This document shows, piece by piece, positions 55,477 through 64,000 of a DNA stretch of 64,000 nt (the first letter of the stretch is position 1; each line of letters opens with the position of its first letter). Both the position numbers and the translations under genes were made by a program. The notes under the pieces were generated by a model that was not told where the DNA came from, made no database searches, and saw only the letters and a list, made by a program, of their open reading frames with translations. The stretch is taken from positions 62,001 to 126,000 of the forward strand of contig DAHUYN010000005.1 in the NCBI GenBank assembly GCA_027315165.1, in the 5' to 3' direction. This DNA is from Thermoplasmata archaeon (GTDB lineage: Archaea > Thermoplasmatota > Thermoplasmata > Lutacidiplasmatales > UBA184).

Positions 55477-58086
55477 CTAGGGTGGCGGGCCCGCCGGAGG
55501 CGCCGAGGGCGGCGCGCTCCCGACGGCTCCCGAGGGGGGCGTCGAGGGCCTCAAGGCCCCGCGGCCCCGGCGCCGTCGCACGAGGAGGGCCACCGCGGCG
55601 ATCGCGGCGATGGCGACGACCGCGAGGAGCGCCCAGAGGGTCCAGGACGGGAGCGCGCCGCCGTTCCCGGCGGTCCCTCCGCCCGGAGGGCTCGTCACGG
55701 TGACGGTAACCGAGCGCAGGACGGAGGCGCCGACCGAGTCGTTGACCCACACGAGGGCGGTGTAGGTCCCGGCGGTCGCGTAGTGGTGCTCGACCGACGC
55801 GGTCGTGCCGGTGCCGCCGTCCCCGAGCGCCCAGGCGTAGTGGTAGGCGGGGGTCCCGCCGGAGGCCGTCGCGTTGAACCAGAGGCTCGTCCCGGCGACG
55901 ACCGTCGTGACGCTCGAGGAGGCCGAGGCGGCGAGGGCGGGGTTGACCTCGACATTCGCCGAGGCGGTCGCGACGAGGCCCGCGGCATCGGTGAGGGTGA
56001 GGTTGACGAGGAACTTCCCCGCCGCGGCGTAGCTGTGGGACGGGGTCGGGAGCGTCGAGCTCGCCCCGTCGCCGAGGCTCCAGGCGTAGGTATACGGCGA
56101 GATCCCGCCGTGGACCGACGAGGAGAGCGTGACGCTGAGGCCGACGTCGGTCACCTTCGGGGTCGCGCCGATCGACACGGAGGGTCCGGCGACGATCGTC
56201 ACGGGGGTCGTGAGGTTGAGCGTGATCCCGGTGGCGTCGGTGACGGTGAGGTTCACGGCGTAGCTCCCGACGACGGTGTAGACGTGGGGGAACACGGCCC
56301 CCCAACCGGCGGTGCCGTCCCCGAAGCTCCACGTGTAGTTGTACGGGGCCGTCCCGCCGGTGGCCGCCGTCGCCGAGAAGACGATCGCGGCGCCGACGTC
56401 GGTCCGCGGAGGGCTCGCCGAGATCGCGGACGAGAGCGCCGTGACCGTCACGGTCGTCTCGCGCGTCACCGTCGCGCCCCAGCGGTCCCAGGTGTACAGG
56501 CTCGCGTTGTAGAGCCCGGGCGCCGAGTAGTTGTGCGTCCCGTTCAGGGCGTAGAGGGAGCTGCCGTCCCCGAGGTTCCAGTAGCCGTAGTAGGGGGCCT
56601 GGCCGCCGCCGACGCTCGCGTTGAAGGAGACCGCGGTGCGGGGGGGCACGACGACCGGTGCGACGCTCGAGCTCACCGAGACCTCGAGCTCGTAGACCCA
56701 GGTGGCGCTCGACCGGGGACCGGGCCCCGTCGCGCCGACGCGATAGCCGCCCTGGAGGAGCGGCGGGTACGGGCCGCTCACCTCGGGCATCGCGAAGCCG
56801 TAGTAGGGGGCCGGCAGGTCGAGGGCGTTGCTCATGTTGTACCAGCCGCAGAAGAACGGGCAGGCCCACGCCCAGGTGTCGTTGAAGTAGGCCGTGTCGT
56901 TGAACCCGCCGACGAGCAGCACCTCGTTGAGCGCGGCGTCGTACTCCATGCCGGCCATCGCCCGGCCGGCCGGGTTCGCGAAGCCGAACAGCGCGAGATA
57001 GCCGGTCTCGTTCGACCACGTGCTGTTCTGGAACAGCCAGGTGTCGTTGAGGTCGCACGAGCCGAGGGCGTCGCAGCCGCCAAAGAGGAGGACGCCCTCT
57101 CCCGGCATCGACGCGGCCGCCGCCCAGCCGCGGGGGCTCGGGGCGGTCGAGGTCGTCACGGGGACCCAGGCCGCGAGCGGCCCGTACCACTCGTAGGTCT
57201 GGTTCGACGGCGTTAGGCACAGCGCGTCGGTGCAGCCGCCGAAGAGCACGGTGATGTTGTCGAGGGAGTCGTTCGCGAAGACCATCGAGGCGCCGTACCT
57301 CGGCGAGGGGGCCCAGAGGCAGGTGAACGGGCAGTACGGCGCCGAGAGGTTGAACCACGTCCCGCCCCGGTACTCCCACGTCTCGTTCATCGGGCAGGTG
57401 ACGACGCCGCAGCCGCCGAACAGGACGACCGACTGCACCGTCGGGTCGAAGCTCATCGAGGCCGCGTCGACCGCCGGCGGCGTGTCGGCGTAGTTCGTGA
57501 CGTTGAACCAGATCCCGTTCGAGTAGACCCAGGTCTGGTTGTCGGGACAGACCACGTCGCAGCCGCCGTAGTAGACGACGTAGCCGTCGAAGGCGTCCCA
57601 CGCCATCGACGCCCCGAAGCTCGCGGCCGGGCCGCCGAAGGCGGAGTGGGAGCCGTAGGTCGCGTTGAGCCAGCCGGTGAGCCCGACGCTCGGTGCCGAC
57701 GTGGCGGGGCGCGACGACGCCGGGGCGGCGCAGTGGCCCGTCAGCGCCGAGGCGGAAACGCACCGCTCGTCGGCGCCCCGGGCGGGACCGGCGCCGTTGG
57801 CGAGGGAGCCGACCGCTCGCGAGAGCATCGCGGCGCCGTCGGAGCCGGGGAGGGGGGCCGCGAGGGGGGCCGCTCTAGGTTCGGCGTTGCGCGCGAGAGC
57901 GGCGTGCGCGGCCGGCGCCGCGGCGGGGAGAGCGGCGGCGGTCCGGAGCGCGGCCGTCGAGGCAGGGTGGGAGGAGAGCTCCCCCGGAGCGACGAGCCCG
58001 CCCGTCGGCGCCGCGACCAGCGCGACGAGGGCGACGACGAGGGCGATCGGAACGGCCCGGGCGGCCGGGGGGGTCGGGAGGTGCAT
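55477..58086 (-). CDS. Kelch-repeat plus PKD-repeat surface protein with C-terminal TM
   Basis: Repeats of VLFGGC...NETWEYRGGTWFNLS and PYxYxWSFGDGTxG; signal-like N-terminus and LLAVVAIAAIAAVALLVRRRRG. Confidence 0.85.
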   Translation of the reverse strand: MHLPTPPAARAVPIALVVALVALVAAPTGGLVAPGELSSHPASTAALRTAAALPAAAPAAHAALARNAEPRAAPLAAPLPGSDGAAMLSRAVGSLANGAGPARGADERCVSASALTGHCAAPASSRPATSAPSVGLTGWLNATYGSHSAFGGPAASFGASMAWDAFDGYVVYYGGCDVVCPDNQTWVYSNGIWFNVTNYADTPPAVDAASMSFDPTVQSVVLFGGCGVVTCPMNETWEYRGGTWFNLSAPYCPFTCLWAPSPRYGASMVFANDSLDNITVLFGGCTDALCLTPSNQTYEWYGPLAAWVPVTTSTAPSPRGWAAAASMPGEGVLLFGGCDALGSCDLNDTWLFQNSTWSNETGYLALFGFANPAGRAMAGMEYDAALNEVLLVGGFNDTAYFNDTWAWACPFFCGWYNMSNALDLPAPYYGFAMPEVSGPYPPLLQGGYRVGATGPGPRSSATWVYELEVSVSSSVAPVVVPPRTAVSFNASVGGGQAPYYGYWNLGDGSSLYALNGTHNYSAPGLYNASLYTWDRWGATVTRETTVTVTALSSAISASPPRTDVGAAIVFSATAATGGTAPYNYTWSFGDGTAGWGAVFPHVYTVVGSYAVNLTVTDATGITLNLTTPVTIVAGPSVSIGATPKVTDVGLSVTLSSSVHGGISPYTYAWSLGDGASSTLPTPSHSYAAAGKFLVNLTLTDAAGLVATASANVEVNPALAASASSSVTTVVAGTSLWFNATASGGTPAYHYAWALGDGGTGTTASVEHHYATAGTYTALVWVNDSVGASVLRSVTVTVTSPPGGGTAGNGGALPSWTLWALLAVVAIAAIAAVALLVRRRRGRGALRPSTPPSGAVGSAPPSAPPAGPPP

Positions 58087-58173
58087 AGGAAGAGACTCGC
58101 GTGCACGGGCTATATGAATCTCGGCGCAGCGGCGAAGACGCGGCCGGCGGCGGGGGCCCCGAGGTAGAGCAGG

Positions 58174-58279
58174 TCCCGGCTGCCTGACTCGAACAGGCGA
58201 CCTGAGGATATCCACGGGGGCCGCCGGTGACCGGCGGTCTCGCCTACAGTCCCCCGCTCTACCACTGAGCTAAGCCGGG
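58174..58279 (-). tRNA. tRNA-Tyr(GTA) with intron of about 33 nt
   Basis: CCCGGCTTAGCTCAGTGGTAGAGCGGGGGACTGTAG [gcgagaccgccggtcaccggcggcccccgtggat] ATCCTCAGGTCGCCTGTTCGAGTCAGGCAGCCGGG-A; C1-G72 typical of archaeal tRNA-Tyr. Confidence 0.9.
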
Positions 58280-58339
58280 ACGGTCGACCGAGCGGGGCGA
58301 GGCCTATAAGCCTTCGGAGGAGCCCCGAGGGGGGGGCGC

Positions 58340-58867
58340 ATGCGGTCGGTCGAGCTGAGGCGCCACAGCCATCGCGAGGGAGGCGCGGCGCACTTGAGCC
58401 GCCTCGGTCGGCAGATGGCCGAGCACGTCGGGCGCTCGGCGCCGCCGTTCGACCGCGTCCTCACCTCGCCCGTGCCGAGGGCCGTCGAGACGGCGGAGGC
58501 GATGGGCCAGCGGATCGACGCGCGGGACCCGGCCCTCGCGACGCTCGACGCGAGCGCGGAGTCGGCGCTCGGCCCCGTCGTCACCTGGGCGGAGGTCGCT
58601 CTCGGGTTCGTCCGACTTCCCCCCGTCGCCCGGAACGGGGCCCTCCTCGCCGAGGTGTTCGAGCGGCTCGCCGCGTCGTTGCCCGAGGGGGGGCGTGGGC
58701 TCGTCGTCTCCCACTCCGTCGTCGTCGAGCTCGGCGCCGTCGCGGCGTTCCCGTCGGCGCCGACGGTCTCGTGGGGGCCGCTCGCCGGGTACCTCGAGGG
58801 GGTCCGGCTGGTCCACGACGGGAGCCGTTTCGTCTCGGCCGAGCTCCTTCGCGTCGGCGGGCCCTAG
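58340..58867 (+). CDS. Histidine phosphatase (phosphoglycerate mutase-like) family protein
   Basis: VELRRHSHREGGAAHLSRLGRQMAEHVG...DRVLTSPVPRAVETAEAMG...LVVSHSVVVEL. Confidence 0.8.
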   Translation: MRSVELRRHSHREGGAAHLSRLGRQMAEHVGRSAPPFDRVLTSPVPRAVETAEAMGQRIDARDPALATLDASAESALGPVVTWAEVALGFVRLPPVARNGALLAEVFERLAASLPEGGRGLVVSHSVVVELGAVAAFPSAPTVSWGPLAGYLEGVRLVHDGSRFVSAELLRVGGP

Positions 58868-59499
58868 GCGCGCGAGAGGGACGCCTCGATCCGCGCGCGG
58901 ACCTCCGACGGGGTCCCGGTCGCGTCGACGGTCACGAGCAGGCCGAGGTCCCGGTAGTAGGCGACGAGCGGGGCCGTCTGCTCGAGGTACACCTTGAGCC
59001 GGGTCCGCACCGCCGAGGGTCGGTCATCCGAGCGCTGCTCGAGCGGGCTCTGGTCGTCGTCGCAGCGGCCCGCGACCCGCGGCGGGCTCGTCGCGAGGTT
59101 GTAGATCCGGCGGCAGTTGGGACAGTGTCGCCGCTGCGTGAGCCGCTCGAGGAGCATCGCCTCGGGGATCTCGAACGCGACGACGCGGTCGAGCGCCGTC
59201 ACGCGGCCGAGCGCCTCGGCCTGGGCGACGGTCCTCGGAAACCCGTCGAGGAGGAAGCCTCCACGAGCGTCGGGCCGCTCGAGCCTCTCCCCGAGGACTC
59301 GGAGGACCAACGGGTCGGGGACGAGATGGCCGGCCCGGATGTAGCCGTCGGCCTCGACGCCGAGCGGGCTCTGCTCGGCCGCCGCGCTCCGGAGCAGCTC
59401 GCCGGTGGAGAGGTGCGGGATCCCGAGGCGTCGCGCGACCTCCGCCGCCTGCGTGCCCTTTCCCGCGCCGGGGGGGCCGAGGAAGACGATCCGGTGCAT
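58864..59499 (-). CDS. adk: Adenylate kinase (AK with LID zinc-finger-like Cys)
   Basis: MHRIVFLGPPGAGKGTQAAEVARRLGIPHLSTGELLRSAAA...GFLLDGFPRTVAQAEAL...RRHCPNCRRIYNLA. Confidence 0.95.
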   Translation of the reverse strand: MHRIVFLGPPGAGKGTQAAEVARRLGIPHLSTGELLRSAAAEQSPLGVEADGYIRAGHLVPDPLVLRVLGERLERPDARGGFLLDGFPRTVAQAEALGRVTALDRVVAFEIPEAMLLERLTQRRHCPNCRRIYNLATSPPRVAGRCDDDQSPLEQRSDDRPSAVRTRLKVYLEQTAPLVAYYRDLGLLVTVDATGTPSEVRARIEASLSRA

Positions 59500-59523
59500 C
59501 GCCGTGGGGCGACCGCGGCGGGG

Positions 59524-60258
59524 CTAAAGCGATTGTTGGCCCTCGGCCTCGCCGACGGCGGTGCCGACGCAGGCGAGCCCGCGGAGGGCCCGTCCGAGGT
59601 TCTCGAGGTCGAGACCCCCGACGATCGTGATCGGGATCCGGGCGCGGGCGAGGGTCTCGGCGCCGAGGCGGTCGAAGACGAACTCCTGGCCGGCGCTCGA
59701 GTCCGTCGACGCCCGGACCTTGGCCAGGAACGGCTCCCACGCGATCCGGTCGATCCGACGGGCCCCGGGGTGCGTCCTCGGGTCCGCGTCATACAGCCCG
59801 TCGACGCGCGTCGCGTTGACGACGCGCAGGGCCCGGAGGCGGACGGCGAGCATCGCCGCGACGCCGTCGGTCGTGTGGCCCGGCTCGGTGCCGCCGAGGA
59901 CGACGAGGCGCGACCGGTGGCTGTCGTGGACCGCCTCCGCGAGCGTGGTCGGCGGGCGGTGGGGCGCGGGCGGCCCGACGCGGGCCGCGAGGAGCCGCGC
60001 GTGCAGGCGCGTCACGTCGATCCCGACCTCGTCGAGCTCGACCTCGGTGAGCCCGAGGCGGCGGCCGAGGTGGATGTACTCGCGGGCCGTCCGGCCACCG
60101 CCGGTCGTGACGACGAGCGGGTGCTCTAGCGACACCTCCGTAAGCAGCGTCGCGAGCTGCGTGTAGTAGGCGACCGGATCCTCGGCGGTCGTGAGGACCG
60201 ACCCTCCGACCGAGAGGACGACGGGGCGGCCGGCGGCGGCGGACGGGCCCGGGGACAT
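59524..60258 (-). CDS. pyrH: Archaeal-type UMP kinase
   Basis: PVVLSVGGSVLTT...LVVTTGGGRTAREYIHLGRRLGLTEVELDEVGIDVTRLHARLL...ATRVDGLYDADPRTHPGARRI. Confidence 0.9.
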   Translation of the reverse strand: MSPGPSAAAGRPVVLSVGGSVLTTAEDPVAYYTQLATLLTEVSLEHPLVVTTGGGRTAREYIHLGRRLGLTEVELDEVGIDVTRLHARLLAARVGPPAPHRPPTTLAEAVHDSHRSRLVVLGGTEPGHTTDGVAAMLAVRLRALRVVNATRVDGLYDADPRTHPGARRIDRIAWEPFLAKVRASTDSSAGQEFVFDRLGAETLARARIPITIVGGLDLENLGRALRGLACVGTAVGEAEGQQSL

Positions 60259-60346
60259 CGGTCGGGGGAGGCGGCGGCGGGGCTTGTTGGTTTCGCTTCG
60301 GCGCGCGCAAAGGGGTTATGAGGCGGGTCCGCCCCCGGTGCTCACG

Positions 60347-61045
60347 ATGGCGGAGGACCCGCTCGCCGCCGAGAAGGAGCTCGCGGCCCGCGCCGCCGTG
60401 CGCCACGTTCGCGCCGGCCAGCGGCTCGCGCTCGGGACCGGCACGACCGCCGCGCACGCGGTCCGCGCCCTCGCCGAGCGGTTCCCGAGCGGGGACGTCG
60501 AGACCGTGGCGAGCTCGGAGGCGACCGAAACGCTCGCGCGCGCGCTCGGGCTCCACGTGCGGCCCCTCGCCGCCGGGGACCGGTTCGACGTGATGCTCGA
60601 CGGGGCCGACGAGGTGACGCCCCGACTCGACCTCACCAAGGGCGGCGGGGGGGCGCTGTTCCGCGAGAAGTTCCTGGCCCGGCTCTCCGACGAGGTCGTG
60701 ATCCTGGTCGATCACACCAAGCTCGTCCCCGAGCTCGGCACCCGGTCGGCGATCCCGGTCGAGGTCGTCCCGTTCGCGCGCCCGGTCGTCGCGCACCTTC
60801 TCGAGGCGCGCCGGTTCGGCGTGCGCCTGCGGGGCGCCTCCGCGGACGGCCGGGGCACGAGGACCGACAACGGCAACGAGATCCTCGACCTGAGGCCGCC
60901 CACGCCGGTCTCCGACCCGGCGGCGCTCGAGCGAGAGCTCCGCGCGATGCCCGGGGTCGTCGACACCGGCCTGTTCGTCGGGATCGCGCGCCGTGTCTAC
61001 GTCGGCCTGCCCGACGGGACCGTCCAAGAGGTCGTCCGGCCGTAG
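60347..61045 (+). CDS. rpiA: Ribose-5-phosphate isomerase A
   Basis: LALGTGTTAAHAVRALAER...DVMLDGADEVTPRLDLTKGGGGALFREKFLA...TDNGNEILDL. Confidence 0.95.
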   Translation: MAEDPLAAEKELAARAAVRHVRAGQRLALGTGTTAAHAVRALAERFPSGDVETVASSEATETLARALGLHVRPLAAGDRFDVMLDGADEVTPRLDLTKGGGGALFREKFLARLSDEVVILVDHTKLVPELGTRSAIPVEVVPFARPVVAHLLEARRFGVRLRGASADGRGTRTDNGNEILDLRPPTPVSDPAALERELRAMPGVVDTGLFVGIARRVYVGLPDGTVQEVVRP

Positions 61046-61107
61046 GCCGCCAGCGCCATCTTTATCGACCTCGCGTGAGTGGGGCGCGCCACGCCTTGGG
61101 AGCGACC

Positions 61108-61890
61108 ATGCAGGGGAAGTTCGTTCGGACCCGGATCGACGATCACGTCGGCTACATCGAGATCGCCAAGGGGAAGGCGAACACCTACGACCTCGACATG
61201 ATGCAGGAGCTCGACCAGGCGATCACCGAGATGCGGTTCGCCGACGAGGCGCGCGTGCTCGTCGTCACCTCGGGGCTCCCCGGCTTCTTCAGCGCGGGCG
61301 CCGACATCGAGATGCTCAAGCGGAGCCAGCCCGACTTCAAGGCGATGTTCTGCCTCCACTGCCAGGAGACGCTCAACAAGCTCGCCTCGACCCCGAAGGT
61401 CGTCATCGCGGCCCTGAACGGGCACACCGTCGGCGGCGGCCTCGAGATCGCCCTCGCCTGCGACCTCCGGATGATGGCCGCGGGCGGCGGCAAGATCGGC
61501 CTCCCCGAGGTGACGCTCGGCGTCCTCCCCGGCACCGGGGGGACCCAGCGGCTGCCCCGCCTCATCGGGTCGGCGCGCGCCCTCGACATGATGATCACCG
61601 GCAAGCTCCTCACCCCCGAGGAGGCGCTCGCCCTCGGCCTCGTCAACTACGTCTTCCCGAAGGAGGCGTTCGCGCAAGAGGTCCAGCGCTACGCCGCCCA
61701 GCTCGCGCACGGCCCCGCCCGCGCCGTGAGCCTGATCAAGCGCTCCGTCGCCGAGGGGATCGAGATGCCCCTCGGGGCCGGCCTCGCCCTCGAGCGGGAG
61801 CTGCAGAACCGGCTGTTCATCACCGACGACGCGAAGGAGGGCCTCGCCGCCTTCGTTGAGAAGCGGAAGCCCACCTTTAAGGGCCACTGA
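61108..61890 (+). CDS. Enoyl-CoA hydratase/isomerase
   Basis: GFFSAGADIEMLKRSQPDF...AALNGHTVGGGLEIALACDLRMMAAGGGKIGLPEVTLGVLPGTGGTQRLPRLIG. Confidence 0.93.
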   Translation: MQGKFVRTRIDDHVGYIEIAKGKANTYDLDMMQELDQAITEMRFADEARVLVVTSGLPGFFSAGADIEMLKRSQPDFKAMFCLHCQETLNKLASTPKVVIAALNGHTVGGGLEIALACDLRMMAAGGGKIGLPEVTLGVLPGTGGTQRLPRLIGSARALDMMITGKLLTPEEALALGLVNYVFPKEAFAQEVQRYAAQLAHGPARAVSLIKRSVAEGIEMPLGAGLALERELQNRLFITDDAKEGLAAFVEKRKPTFKGH

Positions 61891-61909
61891 GGTCCTAGCG
61901 AACGAGCCC

Positions 61910-62767
61910 ATGGCCCGCGCTCCCGATTCCGAGGCGCCTTCGCCCCCGACGACGTCGACCCCGGCGCCGGCCGCGTCCAAGAGCCTGCGCGAGGGCGGCA
62001 CCGTCGAGCCGATCCGCGAGATCCTCTGGGGGACCTCCGCCGGCGTCCGCAAGCTCGAGACGATCGAGGAGATGCCGACCGAGATGCGGGAGCTCGTCGT
62101 GCGGCTGATGGTCGTCCAGGCGGACACCGAGTTCGCCTCGATCCAGCAGCACCGGCCCTGGCTCGACAACGCCCCGACGCTCGAGGACCGGTGGATCGAG
62201 GCCCGCATCGTCGCGGACGAGGCACGCCACGGCCTGCAGGCGTGCAAGATCCTGCGCGAGTTCGGCGAGGAGGGCCAGGGGATGATCGACGACCTCCTCA
62301 AGCGGCGCGAGGGCGAGCACAAGCTCGACGCCTTCAACATGAAGTTCGACACGTGGGCCGATGTCGGCGCCTTCACCTGCTTCGTCGACCGGGTGGGCGT
62401 CTATCAGCTCCGCGCGTTCCAGGAGTGCGCCTACGGCCCCCTCGCCCGGTCGATCCCGCTGATGCTCTCGGAGGAGCAGCTCCACCTCAACTTCGGCTAC
62501 AACGTCCTCAAGCGGATGGTCAAGGAGGGCGGCCACTACGCCGGCAGCGCCGAGGAGGCGCAGCGGGCGGTCCTCCGATGGTACCCGCGCGCCCTGGACA
62601 TGTTCGGCCACTCGCACTCGAAGACGAGCCAGCGGGCCATCGACCTCGGGATCAAGCGCTGGACGAACGAGGAGGCGCGGGCCCGCTACATCCAGGAGAT
62701 CACGCCGCTCGTCGCCAAGATCGGCCTCGAGCTCCCTCGAGAGGACTTCGACCGCCGCATCCCGTAG
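61910..62767 (+). CDS. PaaA-like ferritin-fold diiron oxygenase component
   Basis: LMVVQADTEFASIQQHRPWLDNAPTLEDRWIEARIVADEARHGLQACKILREFG...LSEEQLHLNFGYNVLKRMV. Confidence 0.82.
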   Translation: MARAPDSEAPSPPTTSTPAPAASKSLREGGTVEPIREILWGTSAGVRKLETIEEMPTEMRELVVRLMVVQADTEFASIQQHRPWLDNAPTLEDRWIEARIVADEARHGLQACKILREFGEEGQGMIDDLLKRREGEHKLDAFNMKFDTWADVGAFTCFVDRVGVYQLRAFQECAYGPLARSIPLMLSEEQLHLNFGYNVLKRMVKEGGHYAGSAEEAQRAVLRWYPRALDMFGHSHSKTSQRAIDLGIKRWTNEEARARYIQEITPLVAKIGLELPREDFDRRIP

Positions 62768-62777
62768 CCGCTCGGCC

Positions 62778-63827
62778 TCACGCCGAACGGCGGACGAGCC
62801 GTCCCCCGGGCCCGGCGCGCAGCAGGAGCGTCCGCGCGACGCCCGGGACCTGGGCGAGGCGACGGCGGAGGCGCGCCGCGTCCCGCTCGAGGACGAAGAC
62901 GTGAACGTGGGCCCCCGCGTCGTGCGTGTAGCCCGCGACCGCCCGACCGGCCTCGAGGTTGACCCGGCGGACCTCCTCGAGCACGGCCCTCGAGGCCGGC
63001 GTGAGGTAGTCGAGCGGGGGCCGGGTCGTCTCGCAGACGTCGCGGAAATCGTCGCACTCCTCCATCACGAGCGGGAACAGTGCCTCGGCGTCGCGCCCGG
63101 CGATGGCGCGCTTGAGGGCGGCGAGGCGGCCGGGAAGGGCGCGCTGGCGCGCCGCGAATCTCGGGGAGGTGCGGACCGTCGCCTGCATCGCGACCGCCGA
63201 GCGGACCGCCTTCTCGGGAGCCCCCTCGATCAGGACGACGACGTCGCGGAGCTCGGGCCAGTGCTGGGGGCCGAAGAGGGGCCGGGCGTAGCAGTCGCGC
63301 CCGTCGGGGCGCCGCCCCGCGCGCCACTCGACGAAGCCGCCGAACACCGACCGGGAGGCGCTGCCCGAGCCGAACCGGGCGAGCTTTGAGAGGGCGCGCG
63401 GAGAGAGCTCGAGCCCGGCGGCCGCCGTCGCGGCCCCGGCGAGCGCCGCGAAGCCGCTCGCGCTCGACGCGAGGCCGCTCGCGGTGGGAAAGTTGTTGCG
63501 CGTGCGCACGCGCGCGTGGGCGGTGAGGCCCGAGCGCGCGCGGACCCGGTCCAAGAGCGCGCTCACGCTGCGCCGGGCCTTCTCGGGGGCCTTGCGGCCG
63601 TTGAGGAGGAGCTCGTCGCGGTCGAGCGACGCGTCGAACGCGACGGTCGTGACCGTCCGGAGGCCGTCGAGCGTGACGGAGACCGAGGAGTTGTAGGGTA
63701 GGCCGAGCCGCTCGTCGCGGACGCCCCAGTACTTGACGAGCGCGATGTTCGGCGCCGCCTCGTACGTCGCCCGGCCCGCTGCGTCTCCCGCCACGGCCTC
63801 CGACCCGCGCGCGGAGCCTAGGGACAC
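62778..63827 (-). CDS. Diphosphomevalonate decarboxylase-family GHMP enzyme
   Basis: YEAAPNIALVKYWGVRDERLGLPYNSSVSVTLD...NNFPTASGLASSASGFAALAGAA...GSGSASRSVFGGFVEW...THDAGAHVHVF. Confidence 0.9.
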   Translation of the reverse strand: MSLGSARGSEAVAGDAAGRATYEAAPNIALVKYWGVRDERLGLPYNSSVSVTLDGLRTVTTVAFDASLDRDELLLNGRKAPEKARRSVSALLDRVRARSGLTAHARVRTRNNFPTASGLASSASGFAALAGAATAAAGLELSPRALSKLARFGSGSASRSVFGGFVEWRAGRRPDGRDCYARPLFGPQHWPELRDVVVLIEGAPEKAVRSAVAMQATVRTSPRFAARQRALPGRLAALKRAIAGRDAEALFPLVMEECDDFRDVCETTRPPLDYLTPASRAVLEEVRRVNLEAGRAVAGYTHDAGAHVHVFVLERDAARLRRRLAQVPGVARTLLLRAGPGGRLVRRSA

Positions 63828-63858
63828 TACTTATCCTCCGCGGCGCGTCCCGCGCCCG

Positions 63859-64000
63859 TGCCCCGCGCGAGGAGACCGGCGGGCGGCCCGTCCCGGGACC
63901 CGCGTCCGATCCGGCCGCCGAGCACCTGGCGGGCGATCGGCCGGCTCGAGGGGTTCCACAAGGAGAGCGGGTTCACGATCGAGCCCGACGCGAGCGGCGA
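63859..64000 (+). CDS. Partial CDS, product unknown
   Basis: GTG-initiated open frame to window end: VPRARRPAGGPSRDPRPIRPPSTWRAIGRLEGFHKESGFTIEPDASG... Confidence 0.4.

Noticed and set aside
58864-58867. 4-bp tail-to-tail overlap of histidine phosphatase and adenylate kinase stops
   Set aside because: Overlapping convergent stops (CTAG) are ordinary in compact genomes; the similar overlap at 4863-4868 is also ordinary.

Overview
High-GC archaeal chromosomal window; the information-processing and lipid genes suggest a Thermoplasmatota-like lineage, but that is inference. Housekeeping genes recognised: fibrillarin, ribosomal protein S3Ae, TruA, GlnA with Lrp/AsnC, adenylate kinase, UMP kinase, RpiA, an HPS-RraA fusion, mevalonate-pathway decarboxylase, and five tRNAs, two with canonical 37/38 introns. 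Accessory regions: (1) a compact operon at 28.8-35.4 kb with a VirB4-type ATPase, a polytopic VirB6/CedA-like membrane protein, a small VirB2/TrbC-like two-TM protein, a PrgI/VirB3-like protein and a PKD/Ig-like membrane protein with a cytoplasmic winged-helix-like tail. This looks like a chromosomal T4SS-related (Ced/Ted-like) DNA-transfer apparatus and is the best candidate for an undescribed system. (2) A six-gene type IV filament/Tad-like secretion operon at 48.3-54.6 kb with two different GspE/FlaI ATPases, two TadB/C-FlaJ proteins, a pilin-like protein and a translationally coupled DNA methyltransferase at 47.4 kb. (3) A toxin-antitoxin island at 7.8-10.2 kb (VapBC, MntA-HepT, RelE-type); the RelE pair is bracketed by a 21-bp perfect direct repeat of a tRNA-Leu 3' end. 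(4) Integrase and transposase remnants beside tRNA-Glu at about 25.3-25.8 kb. (5) A MoxR-type AAA ATPase with a Cys-rich insertion plus a VWA protein. All family calls come from reading motifs by eye; no database search was run.
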